This document shows positions 48,401 through 58,149 of a stretch of DNA of 64,000 nt, piece by piece. The notes below the pieces were generated by a model. That model did no database searches, was not told the origin of the DNA, and worked only from the letters and a program-made list of their open reading frames with translations. A program made the translations under genes and the position numbers. Every line of letters begins with the position of its first letter. Position 1 is the first letter of the stretch. This DNA is from Schistosoma mansoni (lineage: Eukaryota; Platyhelminthes; Trematoda; Strigeidida; Schistosomatidae), in contig NC_031497.1 in assembly GCF_000237925.1 (NCBI RefSeq), positions 13,066,512 through 13,130,511 of the forward strand, given 5' to 3'.

Positions 48401-51400
48401 TAATTCTTCCTCTCTTCGCAATTTCTCTTCTTTTCCCTTTCTCTTCTGTTCTTCTTTTAATTTCAGGCGCTCAGATAACGATAACTTAGCAGGAGCAGCC
48501 GGTTTAGATGTCACTGAATCTTTAGGTGGTTCTGCATCCCAAGAATCCTAATAATAACGCGAAAAATGTAGCCTAAATTTGTGAGATTATTACTGAACCA
48601 ACAATTAAAACGCGAAATTTCATAAGAAAGTGGGTTTGTTTGACGTTAGGTAGTCAGGAAAAGGAAAATGGAAGTTAGCTCAATGGATAACAGGGGCAAA
48701 ATGAAAAGCATGAACAGACGCTACAGAGATATAAGCAAGATATAGGAGATGAAAATGTCAAAAAACGGATTGTCGCAGTCGACATTAACCTATGATACCT
48801 AGGGTCTCTGATCACTTCTTAAAAACCCAACCAATCAAAAACTTTGGAAATCCTTATGCAACTCAGACCAATAACTGCCTCCATAGTTTACTGTCGCAAC
48901 GCGGATTGAACAATCAGATCAAAACTCAGTCTTGTATTAGTCAGGATTACTTGACCGTGGATTATCACGCTAGGATTTTTCCCTATCAGATACCAATATC
49001 TGAGAGCTGAAATTTGTTTAAACAGAATTTTTATGGAGTGCTCCATTTGTTGAAGCAACCCGATACACAATCTGCAACACAGCAATCGTTATTCGATGTT
49101 GAACGAACCAGGTATATACATGTAGAGACATATTAGGCCAGTATGGCTGATACCATCATCAACAAGATGCCTGGTGCACGATAATCTGTAGGGTCAATAG
49201 AATGCCTAGTAACTAGCTCCAAAGATGACTCGAAAGCTGTGGTGTACTTAAGGACTGAAGTTAATTCACGACCTCTTTTAAATTTGATTAAACTAACAAA
49301 AACGAAAAACCGAAAAGGTTCTTGAGTGTTAGAATATCACATGAATCTGTGTACACAAATGTGATTCTACTTCCTTTTTAGTGACTTGCGAAATTTTGGT
49401 AAAAAAGACGGAAAGTTTGTTTAAAGAGGTAAGGGAACGAATGTTTAGACACCCTACACTATATTGTAAAGCCTAATATTTGTTCATCTTAAGCTACTAC
49501 TTAACTTGAAAAGCAAATAAGTGTAAGGAGGAAGAACGGAGGTTATATCTAGAAGTAGTACGAATATTTAGGTTGAAATACATGAAAGTACAATCAAAAA
49601 AGTTTTATTTACAACACAAAAAAGGCTCAGGAACTTGGCTAAAACACAAATGTGAAAAAAATTATCGGCCAGTCAGTCAGTCAGCTACAACGTAGGACCA
49701 GGCACATATATGCATTGGTCCAAGCAGTCATACATCATTAGCACAATAAGATGAACACCGAATTCATAGAAGCATTGACTTTAATGGTAGTGAGAAAAAA
49801 ACACTTCGTATAAGGATATAATACAGGGAGAAATAGTTCTTCGAAAGAAAGGTATAAAGTAATTTGAATCTCACGGTCTAAAAGAAGACCTACGCAACTA
49901 TGATCGATTCTGAACCATGTCACCCAATCTCCAACCACTGGTTACGTTAGTCGAATGGACCTCAACCATGTAGTCTGGCTCTACTAACATGGATCAGACC
50001 AGAAATTAGTGACTTCAAGGCCCCCGAATGCCCTGGTACGGCCGAGAGTGGGGAGAGTCCGCTCTCCCTCTCAAAATGCTCTCACATGGCCACGCGTATA
50101 TAGCCTCTGTCAGGGAAGTCCTACTTACTGCCTTCTCGTGACAGGGGTGTTGTTCACGAAAGTGAGAGGACGAAAAGCGAATGTCCGGAGCTTTAATCGG
50201 GTTGATGGACACGGAAAGTCCATCTATGGGAGTTGGAAAACCCTGATTCCAAACCAATGGTGCACATGGGCTCCAGTAACCTGATGGAACAAATGGCGTA
50301 TGAATCAATCGTTGGTCACCGGCTACCATGGGACTGCATCTCCTCACGATGCTCCACTGCCTTGTGGATCAGACCTTTAGGTCAAAGGCTCCGGGTGTGG
50401 CCCCCTAAGAAAACCACCTGCTTCAGTTTGGGCACCTGGGCAGTATCACAACCCTCACACAAATCGAATGAGATTTGTGCGGCGCATATGTGTCTGGTGC
50501 TTCCTTGTACCAATATTTATGTGTTTAAATAAATAAATAAGGTGACTTCAAGGACTGATGCCACATTTCGGTTTGGCCGCTCTTAACTTTCTTCTATCCG
50601 TCTCCAAAACTAGTCAGAATTTCACACTGTGGTTATCGGTGGTTGAGTATGCGGAATAGGTGACCCAACCATCTCAGACGATGAAGATTCCCAACCTCGT
50701 CAACTCATTTACCATCATTCCCTAATACCCTGAGTCTAACCTCACTATTACTTACCCGGTGATCCCAAAAGATACGAGAAATATTTCCAAGACATTTGTG
50801 ATCAAATACTAGCAACGTATTACTACCCTCTACCCTTCATCGTCACGTTTCGCAGCCATACAGTAAAACAGAACGAACTGCTGCGCAGTATTCTCGTCAC
50901 TTAATTGATAGACGGATATCTCGCCTTCGTCATAGGTGACGAAAGTTGGCAAAAGCCAAACGAGTTTTTTGAATCCGTGACGAGATTTCGAAAGACACCA
51001 ACCGACTAAGGCTGATCAGAATTCCAAGATAAGTGAAGTTTTCGACGCGTCTGACTATTTGACTCGCTATCCTTAGTTCAGGTGTTGACGCGGGCCAGCT
51101 CTGAAGCAACAATTTGCATTTAGAGGAGGAGAAACGCATTTCAAACACCCTGGCATTGTTGCTCAGTGCTACTAAAAGACTCTGCATTTTATCAAACAGG
51201 ACGCGTTCCACCACTTCACTCGCTACCCTTAGTTTAGGTGTCCTACTCAACTACAAAGCAGTTCAAGGATGATGAATGAATATTATGGCAAAAAATACGA
51301 ATTGATGAAGTAGACAAACAAAAGTTGATTATGAAACCAATGGAGTGACATTACACTGATAGTCTTGCATTGGACACACGGTAAACAATAATTCTGTCTT

Positions 51401-54400
51401 CAAAATGAGTTTAAGTCGTAATCCGGCAAACGTTGGTTATGGATATTACGTCAAAACTACTTAGATTACAAAATATCCTCATCAACTTAAAGAATACTAT
51501 CTTTGAGGCATAATTTAGCAGACTTATTTCAAGTATATGTGCCAGGCGGTGATTAGATAAAGACGAGATTAAGTAATACTTCAACGTCATAAGATCAGAA
51601 TACCTGCTGTTAGAAATTTGGAATGAAACAAAATCGTGTTAATATATCCTTTTTGACAAAATATTGCCATACTAACGTTTCATTAACAAGTAAAACATGT
51701 GAACTGATGTACTAGCTTCTAAATGAATTTTGATTCCTTTATGTGGAACGCGACAACACTGGGACACACGCCGTTGCTTTCTCGTTTTGCTTACGCTCCC
51801 AATGATTGCAGCTCACGATCAACGGAGTCAAATGCCGTCTTAATATCGAGAAGTACAACTATTGTGGGACGTCTGAATGTGTGTCCATGTTCTAGGACCT
51901 GACGTAGAGTGAATATCTGGTCTATACAACCACGTCCAGGTCGAAAACCAGGCTGGTTTTCTCTAGTCTGCTCTTCACGAGCTTTGTTTAGGCGTCCATT
52001 ATTGAAGCTAATATTTTCGACAATATATTAGTCAAAATGGTTCCTCTGTGATTGTCGTAAGAGACCTTTTGTCCTTTCTTATAGACTGGTACAATCAGTG
52101 TTTGGGACCAGTCAGATGGAATTATGTCGACTTCCCAGATTCTATCTAAGACCTCAGTCAACCTCATTGCTAGTACTGGACCGCCATCCTTAGAAATCTC
52201 AGGGGTAAAACTGTCAGAGCCTGCTGCTCTCCCTCGCTTCAGATTTCCTATAGCTTTTTCAACCTCATAAAGAGTTGGAGGATTTACATTAACTTGCCAT
52301 TTATGTCGGCTGGAGGTCGTGGGAAACCGAAGTGTGGCTGCAGGTCAGCTGAACTGATTCCTAAAGTGTTCCGCCCATCGATCCAATCTCCTGGATTGAT
52401 AATGAATAATATGTCCATCTTTTTACGAGATAGTTCCGCTGACAGTTGGGTTCGTAATACCAGTTTCTTTAACAAGTCTGAACAGTTGTCTGCTGTTGAC
52501 TACTGGTGCTACCTTTTCCATCTCTCTTGTTTTTGCTACCCACCACTGTTCGCGATCATAACGTAGGCTTCTTATTAGCCTGAGCTTGAGCTGACGCCGC
52601 TCTCCGTTATGTTTAGAGCCAAATGGGATGAGAATTCGAGCATATATCAGTACGATAGATGTTGCTGAGATCTAGTATTTCTTCATAACCTTATGGTTTA
52701 CCGTACTAGCAGATATCGCTGCTATTTCCACAGCTTTTTGGATGTCATTCCACGCTGCCTCGGGGTGGGCACAACTTACATGTCCACCTAACTGTTTTTC
52801 TAGTTGTTCCTGAAATATATTCTTAGCTTGCCTACCATTAAGTAGAACCCTAAGAGGTTTCCCTGCAGTGTCTTTCCTACGTCCAGTAAGACGCAGTCAT
52901 AGGTGCTCGCACTAGAGCATGATCTGAATCTAAACATGTGCTCCAGAATGAGCGACAGTCTTCTATCGAGCCCCTCCTTCGGTGAGTGTTAGCGAGGTAA
53001 TCTAGTTGGGTCCAACGTTGGGACGAATTCGGGGGTCGCCATGTCAAAAGATGTTTTTTCTTACGCTTGAAGTTAGTATTTGCAAGAAACAGGCGGTTAT
53101 TTGAGCATAGCTGCAAGAGACGGTCGCCACTATCTGTTCTTTGAGCCACGACACCATAAGATCTACCCAGGTGTCATTCGCTTAGTTTACCTACTTGAGC
53201 ATTAGAGTAACCAGCTACTATTACTACATCAGAGCGCCTAGTTTTTCGGGGAACGTCAAAAGGCTTTCAGTAAAACTCATCTTCTACATCATCTGAGCTG
53301 AAGTCAGTGGAGACAGTTCAACTGGTATCCAGATTTTTCCAGTCACACACTATCTTCAAACTTGAATTCTAAATTGACTAAGTCCTTCAAATTATTGAGA
53401 TTGATAAGGTTATATTTAATCTGAAGCAGAAGAAACAGGTCAAAACGGATTAGTCGCGGAGATCTGTAGAAATGGTAGTCCAGTTTTACCAGTTAAATTG
53501 ACTGCGACACTAGAAATAATTTGGAAACCGAACGTAATCCTACCTGACTGATCTCGGTTGCTGATCGCTCTAATCAATAAGAGAACGAAAATTCTGATCA
53601 TGACCTCAGAAAGACCAGTTTGACTAACATATTATCTAAAATACTACCGTCTCATGGAAAGGGAATTCGGGGAAACTGGGCTGATTTCAAACCTAGATGT
53701 ATCAAACAAATATTCGTTCTTCATTAGGTTCAGGGACGCGTGCATACCTACCAACACTCAACCATATTTATATTCCTTGACCTATTGTTCGAGAGGACTT
53801 GTGGTAGTGTCTGTCTTCTGAAGAGGTGCCAAAGAAGTATATCAACCTCGTACAAGGTTTCTACTTGGACACTAATGGTTGAATCAGCTTGTGGCGAACC
53901 GCCATCGGAATTGTCAACTTCAAGTGTTGTTCGCTCTCACCATTTTTATTTAACTTATTCATGGACATTCCCTTAGAGATAATGGTCTGGTCGTCTGACT
54001 TTAGGAATTGATCTACCAGCAGATTCGCTTGTTGACTTAGAGTATGCAGATAACGTAGTCTGGTTTGATGAAAAACTGCAGTCTCTTGTCGACCTTAAAC
54101 AACATGATAGACATACCTGGCATGCATTTCTCTTTTTCAATCCAAAAAGATGCTTTAGGACTGGTCTGCATGAATAGTAGGGAGTAAAGTAGTCGAGGGT
54201 ATCTACCACTTCACTCTCGCAAGCTGATGTCTGACGAAGTCATGGCATGGATTCGGAAAGTTCGGTCGGCTTTCCTCAGCTTGTGTTACTTGTGCCGTGA
54301 GATATTCATCTGCCTGACGAGGGACCAGTGTACTGCTCAGTAGCTCGTTTTTTTACGAGTGTGAAGCATGACCATTAGGAAGAGAGGACATTCATAGATC

Positions 54401-55988
54401 ACTGGTATTTGATCACAAATGGATGCAAAGCAATGCTCGTGTATTCCCGGATCGTCGAGTTAACAATGAGGTTAGGCATCGTAATACGGTCTGTGATACT
54501 TATATGATCAAATGTAAGTAGTATGTATCAAGATTTGGAAATAGGATTCTTACTGATAGAAGAACATGAGGAGAAGAGAAAGAAAAGTAGATACAGTCCG
54601 AGTAGCAACAGGAATGAAAAAACGACAGAGCTTGCAATAGACAATTTAAGAAAAATGTGTAAATGATGTACTTAATGTATTGTTTTCATATTTTACAAAT
54701 GCAGTGTGTTGTTTTGTTTCATACAAAAAATTGGTCTACCATATTCACGTCTTTGTTCGTCATAGTACTAGGTAAGGATGCCAAGTCGATTGATAAGGTG
54801 GTGAATCTTCATTGGCTGAGATGGTTGTCCAACTACCGCTTAGTTTGAAACGCGGTGATAGTTGGTTTAGGAGTAAGTTGGAAGATGTGGCATCAGTTCA
54901 TGAGTTTACTGTCGGAGTGAGCCGTGTAGGTAGGTGAGCGATATTTGGTTGGGTTCCGCACGAGTACCATAACTAATAGTTAGAGACTGAGTGGTATGGC
55001 TTAGAACCGTCCTCCATAGAGCAGGTGGACTTACTTTTTCTCTTTCCTTAGAAACTGAGTCCAGAAATTGTTTTACACCTATGTTTATTTTTCTGTACCC
55101 AATCTCTTATACTACTGCTGATGCTGTTACCACTTCCAATACTCTGGTATTCGCTTCGATTATCTTGTTATGCTCATTTGCTAAGAGAACTTGTAGCGAT
55201 GCATATATGTGCCAAGTTCATTTTTGCAGGTGGTTGACTGTGCATGGCATGTTACTAAAGCCGTAATGTTTACGTTGACTAGGTATTTCGACGAGGACAG
55301 AACAGGAAGTTAGATTGTACGAAAAACAGTAACAGGCTATGTGTAAGTTTTAGTCATCTATGATAGAATAGGTGAGTCAAAAAAGTTGTTACTTAACTAG
55401 AATAGAATTGTAATCAAATTCAAATCGACGAACGAGGCCTAGGGAACAGTGAGTAGTGATAATATGTTTATCCAAATGAAGCTTTACTGTATTATGTTTT
55501 TACCTCCATGGTTATTCAACCACTGTAATTTAAGCTTTTGGAAAACTCCGCTCAGTGTAATCACATTTTCCACGACCACTGATATTCCTATGTTGCAAAA
55601 TTTTTATGATTTCGGTCCGGCTGGCATGCTTCACTTAGATATGGTTTGTTTCAATACCTGTAATATGATTTGGTAGATGTCCTGGATTGGACTAACATCC
55701 AGTGAGTTAAGTAGTCGATGCGAAAAAAACTGTCAACCAGAGGAATTTGAAAGTGTCGTGATTGAAAAGATGAGCTACAGCATACTACAAATAACTTGTT
55801 CCTTGGTTATACATTAGTCACAACAATCAATATCCAGTGTAATACTGACGAAACTTACAGGGACAGCATTATCCTCTTCGTCATCCCAATCAACCTTCAC
55901 TTGTTTGGCAACAAAATCACTCTCATCTTCGTCGTCTAAAAGATAGAGAACTTTGAGGCATTTTTATTCACTAACCCCAGTCGCCCAT
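45432..55988 (-). CDS. EIF3J: EIF3J, translation initiation factor eIF3 subunit J (7 exons)
   Basis: eIF3j (yeast Hcr1) binds the 40S ribosomal decoding centre and loosely joins eIF3, aiding mRNA loading and recycling in the cytoplasm. Exons on the minus strand: 55976-55988, 55859-55935, 48319-48547, 48160-48279, 48072-48110, 47951-48024, 45432-45542. All introns are gt-ag, phases agree, and the total of 663 nt gives 220 residues plus stop. The N-terminus is acidic (MGDWDDEDESDF, VKVDWDDEEDNAV). A charged coiled coil (LSERLKLKEEQKRKGKEEK) precedes the conserved EEAELGLLKDTFG. TKEDFNHLHSLLAAKITT matches human SRDDFTEFGKLLKDKIT. The end EYDDFM corresponds to human DYEDFM. Introns are 40, 7311, 39, 49, 47 and 2408 bp. 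The long ones hold retroelements. Confidence 0.93.
45940..46483 (+). mobile_element. RTE LINE 5' leader fragment in EIF3J intron 6
   Basis: The segment ending GAAACCGGGAAGTGATAACT, GCCCTCATACC, CACTGTATTCAT is the 5' leader of the same RTE family as 22876-26287 (complement of 26215-26275) but extends about 480 bp further 5'. A short remnant continues after the R1 insertion (46911-46950). It carries no protein domain. Confidence 0.7.
46484..46910 (-). repeat. R1 repeat inserted in an RTE 5' leader
   Basis: A 427-bp, 5'-truncated R1 copy in minus orientation. TATTCAT flanks it on both sides (46477-46483 and 46911-46917), and the flanking RTE leader resumes after it. The internal sequence is close to 50140-50541. 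Confidence 0.75.
49665..53320 (-). mobile_element. RTE LINE copy, decayed, with two inserted stretches
   Basis: Same family as 22876-26287. The 3' end is at 49672 (AGTCAGTCAGTCAGCTACAA on the plus strand). The C-terminal coding part lies at about 49860-51250, the RT part at about 51795-52700 and the endonuclease part at 52877-53300 (RLLQLCSNNRLFLANTNFKR, LDSDHALVRAP). R1 interrupts at 50021-50541, and about 545 bp of unrelated AT-rich DNA (51250-51795) replaces the palm region including YADD. Many stops and frameshifts are present, so it is a dead copy. Confidence 0.8.
50021..50541 (+). repeat. R1 dispersed repeat, full-length copy with 12-bp target duplication
   Basis: A 521-bp unit flanked by GTGACTTCAAGG at 50009-50020 and 50542-50553; the host RTE sequence resumes directly after it. 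The 5' end carries a hairpin (GGGAGAG-TCCG-CTCTCCC, 50051-50068). The 3' end is CCAATATTTATGTGTTTAAA plus a TAAA/TAAATAA tail. A 110-aa antisense open frame is present but is not conserved as protein. The features fit a non-autonomous retroposon of unknown name. No clear pol III box was found. Confidence 0.85.
53330..55240 (+). mobile_element. RTE LINE copy, RT to 3' end, decayed
   Basis: Plus-strand RT fragments with stops: a FKPRCIKQIFVL-like block near 53690, the IFIFLDL block near 53770, a VWFDE-like box near 54060, and TKSRWIDKVVNLHWLRWLSN-like text at about 54780-54830. The 3' part (54938-55141) is about 98% identical by eye to 60882-61084. The 3' end has GATGCATATATGTGCC and GGTTGACTG. 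It is dead. Confidence 0.7.
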
Positions 55989-56170
55989 GTTGCAGGAAAG
56001 ACGCTCTTCACGCTGGTCACGCGAAAATTAACAACCAAATGTAGCGCGAACCTCAAGGTCTGGATGCAGATCCCAGACAGTTTAAATGGTTCGAATAGTT
56101 GTGGATAAAATAGAGGAAGCTTTTGCTTAATGGGATTCTGTACATGGTAGTAATAAATTTCTGATGCCTC
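55989..56170 (-). promoter_or_regulatory. EIF3J 5' leader / probable promoter region
   Basis: This short gap lies between the EIF3J start codon and the SR2-like fragment. It reads on the minus strand GGTTCGCGCTACATTTGG, then CGTGACCAGCGTGAAG, and is less AT-rich than its surroundings. No TATA box is obvious. The promoter assignment rests on position only. Confidence 0.3.
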
Positions 56171-57400
56171 ACAGTAAGAATATAACTATGCTTGATAGGT
56201 TCCGCAATGTATGTTCGACACACATACAACGTCTTTTCCTAATTTCCTCTTCAGAAGGAAGTCGGTTTGTTATCAGACACAGTGAGCTGTGTTCTGACGA
56301 TATTCCACCAACAAAAATTGGTTGTGTCGTGTAGATAACTGTTTATAAGTGCTTGTGCCACTTTGATGATAGTTGTAGTAGTTCTCTGAGTTTCAGCTCC
56401 GTACAGTAGAACTGTCTTGACGTTCTTATTGAAGATTCTCAGGTGACGTTGATTGACAGTTGCTTTGAGTTCCATGTGTTCTTCACTTGTAGTAATTCGA
56501 CTCTTCCTCCGGCAATTCTTGACTTTCATATCTCCATCAACTCCTCCTTTTTCGTCGGTGATGCTGCTCAGGTACGTAAAAGCTTACAGAATTTCGTTAC
56601 GAAGTGTGATTGGGTTGGTTTCCTATCTGTTGTATTTAAGGATCTTGATTCTTCCAATGTGTATGTAAACACCTACCGATGCGCAAGCTGCCGCTACACT
56701 ACTGTCTTTACCTGTATTTGTGGTTGTGTATGGGATAGAAGAGCATCATCTAAGCTGTCGATTGTATCCCGTATTTCCCTTCAGATGTGGAGGTCATCAT
56801 AATCCAGTCGGCCACCAGAATAATGAAAAAGGGAGGGAAGAAAGGGTCTTGTCTGGATTCAGTCCTCATTTTGAATATGGCTTTAAGCTGTCTTCCGTGC
56901 ATGACTTCGCAGTGCATCTCGTCCTATGAATTCCGTATGATGTTGACGGTTTTTTCAGGCACACCATGGTGTCGAAGAAGCTTCCATAAGGTCCTCCTGT
57001 CCACACTATTGAATGCTTTCTCATAGTCAATGAAGTTGATGTATAATGACGAGTTCCACTAGACTGATTGTTCAACGATTATCCGTAGCGTCATTATTTG
57101 GTCTGTGCTCGACCTATCCTTACGGAGTCTGGCATCTACTGAATCGTTCATCCAATTCTGCAACACACAGTTGAAAACTCTCCCTGGTACCGATAATAGT
57201 TTGATACCTCTGAGGCTTTCACATTTGCTCAGATCTTTCTTTGGTATCTTGATAAGATATCCTTCATTCCAGTCTGTCGACACTTTTTCCTCCCGAATCC
57301 TTCTGAATAGAACGTGGGGCATGTTTGCAGTTACTTCTATGTGTTTGTGTGTCCAAAAAGAAATTGGTAAAACTTCCCCTTCTACCATGATCTAAATGTC
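56170..57400 (-). pseudogene. SR2-like RTE LINE fragment upstream of EIF3J
   Basis: Minus-strand RT text: DWNEGYLIKIPKKDLSKCES, LRGIKLLSVPGRVFNCVL, ARLRKDRSSTDQIMTLRIIV, then YINFIDYEKAFNSVDRRTL and HGVPEKTVNIIR. Near 56250-56440 lies NKNVKTVLLYGAETQRTTTT. These blocks are those of the schistosome SR2-type RTE element, distinct from the other RTE copies here. Only the RT and C-terminal parts remain, with frameshifts and stops (frames 57059-57388, about 56790-57060, 56251-56529). It ends about 180 bp upstream of the EIF3J start codon. Confidence 0.8.
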
Positions 57401-57741
57401 TCACAATATATTCTGTTCAAACTTTCCTTCTCTTACAGACATCTGCTTCCCCTTTCATCTTCTCCCAAACCTTCTACACCCAACTATTTTATTTCTGTTC
57501 CTATGACAGTACATACCAATTTCAGAATTTTATCTTATCATGTTCACCCTTCACTTCTCAATGATAACTTTCCTATCTATCTTTATGATGAATATTCAAG
57601 CTCTTAACAATGAAACTGCTATTATTCACTTGGTATTGTTTGTTCAAATCTTCTGATTGATGTTTAGGACTGCAACTGATCAGTCTTTTATTGGCATATG
57701 TGCATACTGTGCGTATTGCCTCTATATAGCCATAGGTCACA
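57401..57741. other. Intergenic stretch, nothing recognised
   Basis: Pyrimidine-rich AT-biased DNA between the SR2-like fragment and the SINE pair. No gene or repeat identified. Confidence 0.4.
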
Positions 57742-57949
57742 AGCAATATAGGCAAGGGTGGGTAGTGACTAGCAGTGGAATCCGGGACGCGCCTCTCGCT
57801 CTACTTGGGACTCATCAGCTGAATGTACCTGCATCTCAGAGTTTATGTTCACTCTGGGGCTCGAACCCAGTACGTTCGCTTCAAATGCCATCGCGTTATC
57901 CACTTAGCTACTGAGTCTTGATAACGCGTTTGGAACGAAAGGTACTGGG
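57742..57949. mobile_element. Inverted hammerhead SINE pair running into the assembly gap
   Basis: 57742-57918 is a minus-strand SINE: tRNA-like head with box A TAGCTAAGTGG (complement of about 57899-57909), box B GGGTTCGAGCCC (complement of about 57857-57868), then a ribozyme core CTGATGAG (complement of 57811-57818). At 57919-57949 the head restarts in plus orientation (GATAACGCGTTTGGAACGAA, AGGTACTGGG) and runs into N. Stem II of the minus-strand ribozyme is degraded. Confidence 0.75.
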
Positions 57950-58149
57950 NNNNNNNNNNNNNNNNNNNNNNNNNNNNNNNNNNNNNNNNNNNNNNNNNNN
58001 NNNNNNNNNNNNNNNNNNNNNNNNNNNNNNNNNNNNNNNNNNNNNNNNNNNNNNNNNNNNNNNNNNNNNNNNNNNNNNNNNNNNNNNNNNNNNNNNNNNN
58101 NNNNNNNNNNNNNNNNNNNNNNNNNNNNNNNNNNNNNNNNNNNNNNNNN
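57950..58149. other. Assembly gap (200 N)
   Basis: A run of exactly 200 undetermined bases. It begins inside the plus-oriented half of an inverted SINE pair, so a palindrome is the likely cause. Confidence 0.95.

Larger units (their letters stand above)
48548..55858. other. EIF3J intron 2, 7.3 kb, built from retroelements
   Basis: From low to high coordinates: about 1.1 kb without recognised repeats (48548-49664), a minus-strand RTE copy (49665-53320) containing an R1 insertion and an unrelated 545-bp stretch, a plus-strand RTE copy (53330-55240), and about 600 bp with nothing recognised (55241-55858). Confidence 0.8.

Noticed and set aside
50015-50347. 110-aa antisense open frame inside R1
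   Set aside because: Similar frames appear in other R1 copies only because the DNA is repeated. They differ by stops and carry no domain, so they are not taken as a gene.
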